The notes beneath the pieces are model-generated. The model did no database searches and had not been told where the DNA came from. It saw only the letters and a program-made list of their open reading frames with translations. Below are positions 17,376-24,665 of a DNA stretch of 64,000 bases, piece by piece. The stretch is from Blautia hominis (GTDB lineage: Bacteria; Bacillota; Clostridia; Lachnospirales; Lachnospiraceae), in contig NQOF01000003.1 in the NCBI GenBank assembly GCA_002270465.1, positions 434,001 through 498,000 on the forward strand, read 5' to 3'. Position 1 is the first letter of the stretch. Each line of letters begins with the position of its first letter. The translations under genes and the position numbers were made by a program.

Positions 17376-18212
17376 ATGAAACCGACAATTGTAATGCAGT
17401 CAGATTTTGGAGTGAACTCAGGGCTTGTAGCTTGTATGCATGGAATGTGTAAGCTTGTGGACGGTGAGCTGATCACATGTGATATTACACATTTACTGCC
17501 GGCTTTTGATATCGAAGCGGCATCGTACTGTCTTCAGTATACGGTGCCTTACTGGCCGGCGGGAACGGTATTTGTCTCTGTGGTAGATCCGGGAGTAGGA
17601 ACGAGCCGCCGTGCATCTGTGGCAAAGTTGAAAAATGGAAGTTATGTAGTGACTCCTGACAATGGAACACTGACATATCTCAATGCCATGATCGGGGTGG
17701 AAGCGATCCGGGAAATCGACGAGGAGAAGAACCGTTATCAGGAGACAAAAGAAGTACATACATTCCATGGCAGGGATTTATTCGCCTACTGTGCAGCAAA
17801 ACTAGCTTCCGGCAAGATCACTTTTGAGGAGGTTGGAAAAGAATATCCGACAGAGGAGATCGTACTTCATAAGATCCAGACAGCGGAAGTACGTGAAAAA
17901 TATGTGAGAGCAGTGATACAGAGTTATGATCCTTTCGGCAGTGCAGAACTTTCTGTTTTAAACAGTAATTTTGTCAAAGCAGGTTTTAAAATAGGTGAAA
18001 AACTGCATGTGACCATTGGAACAGATGATAAAAAGGTGTTTGACGGGCTGATCCCTTATGAGCGGTCATTTGGTTATGTGGGAAAAGGTGAGGATGTCTT
18101 ATTCAATAATCTTGCTTCTTTTGTTACGATCGGCAGCAACCAGGCGGATTTCAGGCAGAAGTATCATATGGAGCCGGATGTAAATTATACAGTGGAAATC
18201 TGTGAGGCGTAA
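17376..18212 (+). CDS. SAM hydroxide adenosyltransferase-like protein (DUF62), copy B
   Basis: 278 residues, clearly a duplicate of copy A: YWPAGTVFVSVVDPGVGTSRR and NGSYVVTPDNG are nearly identical. The Asp (about 71), Arg and His (about 131, FHGRDLFAYCAAKLASG) set is present. This copy keeps the usual N-terminal MQSDFGVNSGLVACMHG, but its C-terminal adenine-binding part is altered (NNLASFVTIGSNQADFRQKY). Family members are trimers with active sites between the N-domain of one chain and the C-domain of the next, so A and B may complete each other. AGGAGGAAATG precedes the start. Reaction inferred from family: SAM plus water to adenosine plus methionine. Confidence 0.88.
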   Translation: MKPTIVMQSDFGVNSGLVACMHGMCKLVDGELITCDITHLLPAFDIEAASYCLQYTVPYWPAGTVFVSVVDPGVGTSRRASVAKLKNGSYVVTPDNGTLTYLNAMIGVEAIREIDEEKNRYQETKEVHTFHGRDLFAYCAAKLASGKITFEEVGKEYPTEEIVLHKIQTAEVREKYVRAVIQSYDPFGSAELSVLNSNFVKAGFKIGEKLHVTIGTDDKKVFDGLIPYERSFGYVGKGEDVLFNNLASFVTIGSNQADFRQKYHMEPDVNYTVEICEA

Positions 18213-18215
18213 AGA

Positions 18216-18368
18216 ATGGAGCTTCAGTTTATAGACGCCCATTTTGGCCTTTCAGTCGAAGAGGCGAAAAAGCTGATGATTCAGGCAATGGAAACATCAT
18301 TTGCAGAAAAAGGAAGAAAAGAGAGTGTGATAAAGGAGGTTTGGCAGTGGAAGGAAGAGTCTGCCTGA
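18216..18368 (+). CDS. Small hypothetical protein in the SAM hydrolase/PNP operon
   Basis: A 50-codon frame three bases after the copy B stop: MELQFIDAHFGLSVEEAKKL at the start and KEVWQWKEESA at the end, mostly helical and charged. No family recognised. The only start signal is the stop of the previous gene, so it would need coupling. It may be a real small protein or the first half of a frameshifted gene together with the next frame. Confidence 0.4.
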   Translation: MELQFIDAHFGLSVEEAKKLMIQAMETSFAEKGRKESVIKEVWQWKEESA

Positions 18369-18436
18369 GCGTGTTACACAGCTTTAGGACGGAAGTAGAG
18401 GATTGGCTGGGAATCAAAAGGATTGGAGTGAATTAG
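18347..18436 (+). CDS. Overlapping 29-codon frame with a strong ribosome binding site
   Basis: GTG at 18347 has AAAGGAGG seven bases upstream, one of the best sites in the operon. The frame encodes VEGRVCLSVLHSFRTEVEDW and nine more residues, ending one base before deoD. It overlaps the 18216 frame in another phase. Either a small protein or leader for deoD, or the tail of a gene split by a frameshift. Confidence 0.35.
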   Translation: MEGRVCLSVLHSFRTEVEDWLGIKRIGVN

Positions 18437-18437
18437 A

Positions 18438-19154
18438 ATGTCTACACCACATAATGAAGCACAAACAGGGGATATTGCAAAGATCGTTCTGATGCCCGGG
18501 GATCCGCTCAGGGCAAAGTTGATCGCTGAGACATATCTGGAGGAAGCTGTATGTTACAATACGGTCAGGAATATGCTTGGTTATACAGGAAGCTACAAAG
18601 GAAAGCGGATCTCGGTACAGTCAAGTGGGATGGGAGTCCCGAGCATGGGAATCTATTCCATGGAGCTGTACAGAGACTATGATGTGGATACGATCATCCG
18701 GGTTGGTTCCGCAGGCGCTATCTCGGACAGTCTTTCCATGGGAGATGTTGTCATCGGTATGGGCCTGTGTACAGATTCCGCTTATGTATCCCAGTATGAT
18801 CTTCCGGGTACATATACGCCGGTTGCGGATTTTGGTCTGGTGAAACTGGCCTCAGAGATTATGGAGGAGAGGGGTGTGTCTTATCAGACAGGCGTGATCC
18901 TGACTTCGGATCTATTTTATACAGATGAAAAAGATGCTGTTGCGAAGTGGAAGAAAATGAACGTACTGTGTGTAGAGATGGAGTCTCTTGCGCTCTACTG
19001 TAATGCGGTCAGATTAGGGAAAAAGGCTCTTACCATGCTTACAATATCAGATCTTCCTCTGCGGGGGGAAGCTATGGGAGCAGATGAGAGAAGAACAAGC
19101 TTTACTGTAATGCTGGAAGCTGCGCTTAGACTGGCGGAGAAAGCAGATGTGTAA
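18438..19154 (+). CDS. deoD: Purine nucleoside phosphorylase, DeoD type
   Basis: Hexameric-type (NP-I) purine nucleoside phosphorylase, 238 residues, the usual length. It splits adenosine, inosine or guanosine with phosphate into base and ribose-1-phosphate. Motifs: STPHNEAQTGDIAKIVLMPG (first His and the Gly-Asp phosphate loop in MPGDPLRAK), VGSAGAI (phosphate), CVEMESLALY (ribose), TISDLPL (Asp contacting the base). Placed after the SAM hydrolase pair, it would consume the adenosine they release, like the halogenase/phosphorylase pairs known in fluoro- and chloro-metabolite pathways. It overlaps the next gene by 8 bp. Confidence 0.96.
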   Translation: MSTPHNEAQTGDIAKIVLMPGDPLRAKLIAETYLEEAVCYNTVRNMLGYTGSYKGKRISVQSSGMGVPSMGIYSMELYRDYDVDTIIRVGSAGAISDSLSMGDVVIGMGLCTDSAYVSQYDLPGTYTPVADFGLVKLASEIMEERGVSYQTGVILTSDLFYTDEKDAVAKWKKMNVLCVEMESLALYCNAVRLGKKALTMLTISDLPLRGEAMGADERRTSFTVMLEAALRLAEKADV

Positions 19155-19806
19155 AAGTATAAGGACAGTCCGGCTGTTATTCGGAAATCTGGCGGCGGGA
19201 TTAGGCGTAGCTTTATGTACGAAGGCCGGGATGGGTGTTGATCCTGTCAGTGCCCTTTATGATGGAGTGCATAAGATCATTGGTCTGGAGATGGGGACCG
19301 CATCTTTTGTGGTCAATATGCTGATCCTGGTGGTATGTACCTTATTAAACAGGAAGTACCTGAAATGGGGGACATTTCTGTCAATGCTGAGTTTTGCCGT
19401 ATCTCTGAATACATTCGTAGGACTCGTTTCACCTTTTACAGTAGAACCCTATACGGTGTCAGGGTATCTTCTATTTTTGGCAGGAATGTTTTTGGCAGGG
19501 GCAGGATTTTCGACTGTGGTATTCCAGGATTTGGGACCAAATTGTGCGGATATACTCCTGGAAGTGTTGAAAGACAAAGCCGGAATTTCTATGAAGTATG
19601 CAAAGATATCTGTGGATCTGTGCTGTACTGTGCTGGGGTTCCTGATGGGCGGTGCTGTCGGTTTAGGTACTGTCCTGTGCGTATGTGGCATGGGGCATAT
19701 CTATAACCGGGTATTTTGCATATGGCAGCAGGCAGTCTCAGAAAACGGAGGGGGAAAGAGAAATGCGTTTACAGAAGAGAGCTTCAGAGCCGGAAGCGAT
19801 GGATGA
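19147..19806 (+). CDS. YczE/YitT-like integral membrane protein
   Basis: 219 residues with five or six membrane segments. Marks: LFGNLAAGLGVALCTKAGMGVDPVSALYDG near the N-terminus, which is the pattern of the YczE/YyaS/YitT group, and VFQDLGPNCADILLEVL in the middle. Function is not established for the group; a transporter or channel is likely. The start overlaps the end of deoD, and its 3' end overlaps the carbonic anhydrase start, so the three are coupled. The last 25 residues are polar and could be trimmed. Confidence 0.8.
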   Translation: MCKSIRTVRLLFGNLAAGLGVALCTKAGMGVDPVSALYDGVHKIIGLEMGTASFVVNMLILVVCTLLNRKYLKWGTFLSMLSFAVSLNTFVGLVSPFTVEPYTVSGYLLFLAGMFLAGAGFSTVVFQDLGPNCADILLEVLKDKAGISMKYAKISVDLCCTVLGFLMGGAVGLGTVLCVCGMGHIYNRVFCIWQQAVSENGGGKRNAFTEESFRAGSDG

Positions 19807-20356
19807 AATAGTAATGTATAACCGCAGATTTGTGCAGGAAAGAAGATATGAGAGGTACCAAACCGAGAAATACCCTAAAAAGAAACTTGCGATTCTGACC
19901 TGCATGGATACAAGACTGACAGAACTTCTGCCCGCGGCGTTGGGACTGGAAAACGGTGATGCCAAGATCATCAGAAATGCGGGCGGCGTAACGAGGGATG
20001 CCTATGGGAGTGAGGTGAAAAGCCTGCTGGTGGCTATCTTTGAATTAGGAGTTACGAAGATCATGGTGATCGGACATACAGACTGCGGCGTGGAAAAGAT
20101 GGACAGTATCCAAATGATTGAAAAAATGCGTAAACGTAAAATTAAAATAGAGAGCCTAGAGAGATCAGGCAGTGAAGGATTTGATCTGAATGAGTGGCTT
20201 TCCGGAATTCAGGAAGTGGAGGAAGCCGTACGGGATACCGTTTCATTATTAAAAGAACATCCTCTGGTTCCGGAGGAGGTGGGTATCTTTGGTTTTGTAA
20301 TGAATACCGAGACAGGGGAATTGATGGAAGTGAAAGAATCCGATTGTCTGTTTTAG
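19763..20356 (+). CDS. Beta-class carbonic anhydrase
   Basis: 197 residues, cytoplasmic zinc enzyme interconverting CO2 and bicarbonate. Zinc ligands and catalytic pair are visible: Cys and Asp-Arg in ILTCMDTRL, His and Cys in IGHTDCG; IIRNAGGVTRDAYGSEVKSL is the typical helix between them. It resembles the short Firmicutes type (YvdA-like). ATG 19763 has GGAGGGGGAAAG upstream; the longer frame from 19685 runs over the membrane-protein gene and is less likely. Last gene of the operon. Why a SAM and purine operon carries it is unclear; it may serve a carboxylation or pH role. Confidence 0.92.
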   Translation: MRLQKRASEPEAMDEIVMYNRRFVQERRYERYQTEKYPKKKLAILTCMDTRLTELLPAALGLENGDAKIIRNAGGVTRDAYGSEVKSLLVAIFELGVTKIMVIGHTDCGVEKMDSIQMIEKMRKRKIKIESLERSGSEGFDLNEWLSGIQEVEEAVRDTVSLLKEHPLVPEEVGIFGFVMNTETGELMEVKESDCLF

Positions 20357-20388
20357 TTATGGGGGAAACTGTACAATACAAAAACCTT

Positions 20389-20417
20389 AAAGGGCCGGAA
20401 TTGGTTTCCGGTCCTTT
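20389..20417 (+). terminator. Hairpin ending the 14106-20356 operon
   Basis: AAAGGGCCGGAA (20389-20400) pairs with TTCCGGTCCTTT (20406-20417) with one G-U. No T-run follows. A second hairpin (AAGGAAAGTTCTCC with GGAGAAACCTTTTCCTT) lies at about 20467-20502 and may serve the other strand. Confidence 0.65.
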
Positions 20418-20463
20418 GAATGTAGACAACCATCATTTATTGGCGATTGTCTATTATTTTATA

Positions 20464-20556
20464 TTAAAGGAAAGTTCTCCTATCGGAGAAACCTTTTCCT
20501 TCTGGTGGATCTTTGATATATTTTTGCCTGAGTTCGTCTATAAATTTTTGCTCCAC
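20464..20556 (-). CDS. Short frame, truncated N-terminal fragment of a small protein
   Basis: 30 codons starting GTG 20556 with GGAGG 9 bases upstream: VEQKFIDELRQKYIKDPPEG and then GKGFSDRRTFL, stop. The first 20 residues look like the N-terminus of a small clostridial protein of unknown role; the rest seems out of frame. Probably a remnant linked to the decayed transposase next to it. Confidence 0.3.
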   Translation of the reverse strand: MEQKFIDELRQKYIKDPPEGKGFSDRRTFL

Positions 20557-20611
20557 TTGTATCGTCCTCCAATCTGTAATAAATACAGTATGGAACAGAT
20601 GGGAAGAGAAG

Positions 20612-20989
20612 TCAAGCAGACCGGGAGCGGGGATAAAGACCATGCTTTATCATTGTCCTTTTGTATAATTCCTCCAGAGAAACCCGTTCGTGTTTATGAT
20701 ACAGCTCAAGAAAGAGCATTTCTTTTTTGCAGTTTAGACATTGCAGAGGGTCATAACCCATGGTGAGCAGAAAACGATTGCGCCAGGTATTAAGATCAAG
20801 GATTATCCGGTGTTTTGATCTTTGGACAGCTTTGTGAAGCTGCTTGTCGATCTCCCGGTGTCTGGCATAAAGCCCATAGCACCGGGTCATCTTGAAATTC
20901 TTTTCAGGGATATGCTGGATGAGCAGTTTAATGAAATCAACTGCAGGAAGAGTCCTTTGGACGAAGGAGTTGTCTTCATATATGGAAGG
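20612..20989 (-). pseudogene. C-terminal fragment of an IS91-type (Y2) transposase
   Basis: Open minus-strand frame of about 126 codons with no start of its own. It carries DFIKLLIQHIPEKNFKMTRC, YGLYARHREIDKQLHKAV and YDPLQCLNCKKEMLFLEL, the end of IS91-like rolling-circle transposases found in Firmicutes. The catalytic HUH and two-Tyr regions are missing, so it cannot act. The fragment stops abruptly at about 20989, where unrelated sequence begins on the other strand. Confidence 0.75.
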
Positions 20990-21065
20990 TTACAAGGCGG
21001 GGCTGGTGAAGGACACTTCCTATAAGGGACTGTGGAAGGTATCGTTTACTTTGAAAGAATTTTAA
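20982..21065 (+). other. 27-codon remnant frame next to the transposase fragment
   Basis: MEGYKAGLVKDTSYKGLWKV and SFTLKEF, stop. It begins at the junction where the transposase homology ends and could be the tail of an unknown gene. It lacks a ribosome binding site. Not identified. Confidence 0.2.
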
Positions 21066-21091
21066 TAAAATTCTGAAAAGAGCATATCATA

Positions 21092-21128
21092 TTGACAAAA
21101 GAGAAAATATGTAATACGATTGTATTAC
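21092..21128 (+). promoter_or_regulatory. Promoter with autoregulatory palindrome of the RelB-type antitoxin
   Basis: TTGACA (21092-21097), 17-bp spacer, TACGAT (21115-21120). The palindrome GTAATACGATTGTATTAC (21111-21128) covers the -10 box, as expected for a type II antitoxin that represses its own operon. Confidence 0.8.
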
Positions 21129-21146
21129 AGAAAAGGAGGCGGTATT

Positions 21147-21419
21147 ATGGCGAAGGAAGCAACATTACAAGTTCGTATGGATGCTGATTTGAAAGAGAAG
21201 GCAGAAGCATTGTACCGGGATATGGGGACATCTTTTGCAGAGGCGGTACGCATATTTGCAAAGCAGAGCGTTCAGGAAAACGGGATGCCGTTTGCTGTGA
21301 CGGCAAACCGGAAAAACACCTATGGGCGTCTTTCCGGATATGCAAATACGAAGCTGGTGGCAGAGGAGGACGGCGCATACGAAAGGGCAATGGTAGGAAA
21401 GCATAAGAAAACTGATTGA
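21147..21419 (+). CDS. RelB/DinJ-family antitoxin
   Basis: 90 residues. N-terminal ribbon-helix-helix (ATLQVRMDADLKEKAEALYR, DMGTSFAEAVRIFAKQSV) typical of RelB/DinJ antitoxins that bind their own operator, then a C-terminal toxin-binding tail (VTANRKNTYGRLSGYANTKL). ATG 21147 has AAAGGAGG upstream. Its end overlaps the toxin frame by about 17 bp. The toxin beside it is damaged, so the antitoxin may persist only as a DNA-binding protein or to neutralise relatives elsewhere. Confidence 0.88.
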   Translation: MAKEATLQVRMDADLKEKAEALYRDMGTSFAEAVRIFAKQSVQENGMPFAVTANRKNTYGRLSGYANTKLVAEEDGAYERAMVGKHKKTD

Positions 21420-21759
21420 TGCGAATGTCATCTTGAGATATCTTCTGGGAGACCATCCGCAAATGTCAGAGGAAGCCAGACGGATTATAGAGGATGGCGC
21501 TTTCACCCTGCCGGAGATTATTGCGGAAGTAGTTTATGTTCTGAAAGGTGTGTACAAAATTGAACGGGATGCGATTGGCAGGACTTTGATAGAGTTTTTG
21601 GATGAAGTGACAGTGGAGAATCAGGAGGCTGTCTGTGAGGCATTGTCCCTGTTTTCAGAAACATCCCTTGATTTTGTGGATTGTATCCTGATTGCACGGT
21701 ACAGGGTGCTGGGTGATTAGATTGCGAGTTTTGATAAAAAACTGAATAAGATGCTGTAA
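21403..21759 (+). pseudogene. PIN-domain toxin, inactivated at both ends
   Basis: The frame reads IRKLIDANVILRYLLGDHPQ, the N-terminus of VapC-like PIN RNases with the first catalytic Asp, and further on LPEIIAEVVYVL (acidic residue) and SLDFVDCILIA (Asp). The codon where the family starts with Met is ATA (21403-21405), and a TAG precedes it, so there is no ATG. After VLGD a TAG (21718-21720) replaces what is probably a Glu codon, cutting off IASFDKKLNKML, which holds the conserved FDKKL Asp. Two lesions make function unlikely. Pairing of a RelB-type antitoxin with a PIN toxin is known in clostridia. Confidence 0.75.
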
Positions 21760-21841
21760 AGGAATGTTGGAAAAAGCGCTTTGTGCCGTATATGCAGGGC
21801 GCTTTTTTGATGTGGAAAATAAGGATGAAAGGGGTGTTTTT

Positions 21842-22096
21842 ATGTATCCGGTCAGTGAAGTCTTTTTAACAGCGGTGCAGGAGAACACCCGGAGTTTTTA
21901 TTGGACAGGCAGGATTACCACAAAAGACGGGGCAGTGTATGAGTTTGGGAATGGGGACATTGTTAAAGGCTCCGGCTACATCACCAGCCAATGCTGCGGC
22001 AGCACGGAGATTGAAATCGGCACAGTGTATGCGGCGGAGATGGGGCTTGCCCTGTTATCGGAGATTGACCGCTATACGCTGCAGAGCAGGTACTGA
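21842..22096 (+). pseudogene. N-terminal fragment of a phage tail-type protein
   Basis: 84 residues starting MYPVSEVFLTAVQENTRSFY, with DIVKGSGYITSQCCGSTEIE and IGTVYAAEMGLALLSEIDRY. This pattern is the N-terminus of long siphophage tail-associated proteins of Firmicutes prophages. It breaks off after the first domain, with no phage genes nearby, so it is a remnant. ATG 21842 follows a GAAAGGGG site. Confidence 0.55.
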
Positions 22097-22317
22097 CAGC
22101 GAAGGGGAAGAAACGGGCAGGAAGGCCGGATATGGATGCCGGGAGCTTGAAGGCAGAAATGAAAAAGCTGGAAAGCGGAAAGGTTTCTGATTATGATAGC
22201 TATAAGGCCGGGAACATTACAAGGGAGACGTTTATTGAACAGAAGAAGGCTTCGGATAGAAAGAGACAGGAGTTGGTGGCTGTTCTGGCAGAGCTGGAAG
22301 TCCCACCCTTGACGTGA
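22093..22317 (+). pseudogene. C-terminal fragment of a large serine recombinase
   Basis: Frame with no proper start, overlapping the phage fragment: KAEMKKLESGKVSDYDSYK, AGNITRETFIEQKKASDRKR, then a stop. Such SGKVSxYxxYKxGxITRExF segments occur in the coiled-coil end of TnpX-like serine recombinases. All catalytic parts are absent. Confidence 0.6.
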
Positions 22318-22410
22318 GCTGAAGGAAAGAAACGTGTCGAAGTTTGTCATATAATGTAATATTATCTAATTTATATGTGATTAGTTTGAAATGGAATAGA
22401 GGTGAAAAGC

Positions 22411-22671
22411 TTGTCAAAAGATATAAAGATATTTAATGACTCATATTTTAAAGATTGGCTCTAAGATATAAAACAGAGAATAAAACAGAGTCAGCTAAAA
22501 GCTGCTGTACGTGTAAATACTGAATTGTTACTTCTCTATTGGGATATTGGAAAAGACATCGTTCAAAGAGATGTTGAGTCAAAGTGGGGCAGCAAAATAT
22601 ACTCAACATTGAGCGCTGAACTAAAAGATGCTTTTCCTGGAATAAAAGGTTTTTATCCTAAAAAAATATAA
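22411..22671 (+). pseudogene. DUF1016 (YhcG-type) nuclease, N-terminal fragment with a stop
   Basis: TTG 22411 opens a frame that meets TAA at 22462-22464 and continues in phase: DIKQRIKQSQLKAAVRVNTE, LLLLYWDIGKDIVQRDVESK and WGSKIYSTLSAELKDAFPG, the hallmark of the DUF1016 N-terminal domain (PDDEXK nuclease family, often in defence islands). It ends at 22671, where the nuclease domain should follow. Broken twice. Confidence 0.75.
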
Positions 22672-22684
22672 TATAAAAATCAAG

Positions 22685-22731
22685 AGCAGAAGAGTACCTT
22701 TCTGAATCAGGAAGGACTCTTCTGCTTTTTT
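22685..22731 (+). terminator. Strong Rho-independent terminator
   Basis: AGCAGAAGAGT (22685-22695) pairs exactly with ACTCTTCTGCT (22716-22726), followed by six T. Confidence 0.9.
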
Positions 22732-22750
22732 AGTGGAAAAAAGGGATTGT

Positions 22751-22891
22751 ATGAACCGATATTATGCGATAGAAGCAGTAACAGTAAGGCATCAGGAGAA
22801 ACTGTGTGACCTGATTGCAGACAGTAACTTGGATGAATGTCTGAGAGTGGATTCAATAAGTATACCTTATCGCGCAGTGTCCGTTCCTTAG
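22751..22891 (+). CDS. Hypothetical 46-residue protein
   Basis: MNRYYAIEAVTVRHQEKLCD and LIADSNLDECLRVDSISIPY; soluble, no family recognised. AAAAAGGG is just upstream. It sits among decayed genes and may be a fragment. Confidence 0.3.
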   Translation: MNRYYAIEAVTVRHQEKLCDLIADSNLDECLRVDSISIPYRAVSVP

Positions 22892-22964
22892 GAGTATATG
22901 TCACGAGATGCCCGCATGGGTATAAATATGGGTTAGTATGTCATAGAATAGGTTTCAACTATAC

Positions 22965-23210
22965 ATGATCATTAATTATAAGTATTTGTTATTTTGTGTC
23001 TGCAATATTATACTAACATTAAAGAAAAAAAGTTATATTTTAAAATCTGGAAGCAAGTCCAAGTCCGGCAGTTATCAGTGGTTAGCCTTTGTGCCGGTAC
23101 AATCCATTCCGGATATGGAGAACATCATTATGGATGACAAGGATGCAAAAGGTGAAATCAGGACCGATGAAACCACTAAGATAGAACATCAAATAACAAC
23201 ATGTGCATAA
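22965..23210 (+). pseudogene. Probable C-terminal remnant of an unidentified protein
   Basis: The last 50 residues (SGSYQWLAFVPVQSIPDMEN, DDKDAKGEIRTDETTKIEHQ) read like the acidic tail of a larger protein, while the first 25 come from AT-rich DNA with no coding look. No ribosome binding site. I do not recognise the family. Confidence 0.3.
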
Positions 23211-23240
23211 AAGCAAATACAGAAGGAAGCAGTGAAGTAA

Positions 23241-23474
23241 ATGATAAATTTAGAAAAAAGAGAGGCCGTTGTCCAGAATCTGAAGGATGCAGGGTGCACC
23301 TGGGAATTTATTGAAGATTTTCTATTATGTTTTGACAAAGAACAGAAAGAAAAGCAGCTTGCATTGTTGGAAGCACACAGAAAACAACTTTTAAACACCG
23401 TGCACAAGGAAGAAAAAAAGATATACTGTCTGGATTACCTGGTGTACCGGATTAACAAGGAACATATCCGGTAA
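23241..23474 (+). CDS. Small helical hypothetical protein
   Basis: 77 residues: MINLEKREAVVQNLKDAGCT, WEFIEDFLLCFDKEQKEKQL, then a charged helix and LDYLVYRINKEHIR. The pattern looks like a conserved small clostridial protein often found near flavin reductases or MerR regulators, but I cannot name a function. AAGGAAG lies about 14 bases before ATG 23241. It precedes the flavin reductase pair and may share a transcript; a structured repeat lies between them. Confidence 0.6.
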   Translation: MINLEKREAVVQNLKDAGCTWEFIEDFLLCFDKEQKEKQLALLEAHRKQLLNTVHKEEKKIYCLDYLVYRINKEHIR

Positions 23475-23477
23475 CAG

Positions 23478-23556
23478 GCTGCAGGATATGTTACTCTCGC
23501 GGCAGCTGCCAAGGTCAAATGAGCTTGACTTTGGCTCGCTGTCCGCAGAAATAAAG
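23478..23556. repeat. Dispersed structured repeat, copy A
   Basis: About 79 bp from GCTGCAGGATATGTT to AATAAAG. Shared with copy B at 58265: CTCGCGGCAG..GCCAA on the left and TTGGCTCG..G..CGC.G.AATAAA on the right. The middle differs but forms its own stem (GTCAA with TTGAC). Confidence 0.7.
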
Positions 23557-23572
23557 AAAGAGAGAGGCAGAT

Positions 23573-24112
23573 ATGGGAAAAAATATTTTGGTTATTTCGT
23601 TTAGTCTTCGTAAGAGGAGTAATTCAGAGTTTTTAGCAGACTCATTTATTGGTGGGGCAAAGGCGGCAGGACATCATGTAGAGAAAATAAGTATACGGGA
23701 TAAGAGGATTGACTTTTGTCGGGGCTGCCTTGCCTGTCAGCATACAGGGAGGTGTGTCATTGGGGATGACGGGAATGACATCGCCGGCAAAATGCTGGCT
23801 GCAGATGTGCTTGTATTTGCCACCCCAATCTATTATTACGAGATGAGCGGACAGATGAAGACCGTGCTTGACCGCGCGAATCCATTATACTTTGCGGATT
23901 ACCGGTTCCGGGATATTTATCTGCTTGCCACAGCGGCAGACGAGGGTGGGAATGCGATAGAGGGAGCGCTTACCGGAGTGAAAGGATGGATCTCCTGCTT
24001 TGAAAAGGCACGTCTTGCCGGCACTGTGTTCGCAGGCGGAGTCGATCAAGCGGGAGAGATTGAAAAGCATCCGGCATTGGAAAAGGCCTACCAGACCGGA
24101 AAAGAAGTATAA
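23573..24112 (+). CDS. NADPH-dependent FMN reductase / flavodoxin-fold oxidoreductase 1
   Basis: 179 residues. Flavodoxin-like FMN-binding fold: phosphate loop VISFSLRKRSNSEFLADSFI, an iron-sulfur-flavoprotein-like CRGCLACQHTGRCVIGDD segment with three close cysteines, and the FMN isoalloxazine region FATPIYYYEMSGQMKTVLDR. Such enzymes reduce quinones, azo or nitro compounds or iron with NADPH. AGAGAGGCAG precedes ATG 23573. First gene of a small redox run with the next reductase, an SDR and an aldo/keto reductase. Confidence 0.88.
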   Translation: MGKNILVISFSLRKRSNSEFLADSFIGGAKAAGHHVEKISIRDKRIDFCRGCLACQHTGRCVIGDDGNDIAGKMLAADVLVFATPIYYYEMSGQMKTVLDRANPLYFADYRFRDIYLLATAADEGGNAIEGALTGVKGWISCFEKARLAGTVFAGGVDQAGEIEKHPALEKAYQTGKEV

Positions 24113-24129
24113 GGGAGGCGTGAGAGCAT

Positions 24130-24648
24130 ATGAAAATCTTAGTATTCAATGGAAGTCCCCGCCCCAATGGGAATACAGCTGCCATGGTGAATGCTTTTGT
24201 GGAAGGGGCAGAGAAAAACGGGCATGACATTACCGTTGTGGCTGTATGCAGCAAAAATATAGCAGGATGCCTTGCCTGTGAATACTGCCATACAAAAGGA
24301 AACGGAAGATGCATCCGGCAGGATGATATGAAGGAGATCTATCCGGTTCTGGAGGAGGCAGAGATGATCGTGCTGGCATCCCCGGTCTATTATCATAGTT
24401 TCACAGGACAGCTTCAATGCGCCATCAATCGCATTTATGCGTTAGATAAACCAAAACATCTGAAGAAAGCAGCTTTGATTTTAAGTTCCGGAAGTGACGG
24501 CGTATTTGGCGGTGCCATCTATGAGTATCAGAACTCATTTCTGGATTATTTAAAGCTGGAGGATATGGGAATCTACACGGCTTATGGTAAGCAGAACAAA
24601 TCAGAAGAAAAGTTAAATGAATTAAGAAAATTTGGTGAGAGACTGTAG
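24130..24648 (+). CDS. NADPH-dependent FMN reductase / flavodoxin-fold oxidoreductase 2
   Basis: 172 residues, same fold as its neighbour: VFNGSPRPNGNTAAMVNAFV (FMN phosphate loop), AGCLACEYCHTKGNGRCIRQ with clustered cysteines, LASPVYYHSFTGQLQCAINR (flavin contact). Intact, 17 bp after the first reductase, with AAGGGAGGC before ATG 24130. Two different reductases in tandem suggest electron supply to different substrates or a heteromer. Confidence 0.9.
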   Translation: MKILVFNGSPRPNGNTAAMVNAFVEGAEKNGHDITVVAVCSKNIAGCLACEYCHTKGNGRCIRQDDMKEIYPVLEEAEMIVLASPVYYHSFTGQLQCAINRIYALDKPKHLKKAALILSSGSDGVFGGAIYEYQNSFLDYLKLEDMGIYTAYGKQNKSEEKLNELRKFGERL

Positions 24649-24665
24649 AAAAGGAGATAGGAACT

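Noticed and set aside
16488-18212. Fluorinase or chlorinase
   Set aside because: The family's halogenase-specific insertion is absent and the Asp-Arg-His set typical of the hydrolases is present.
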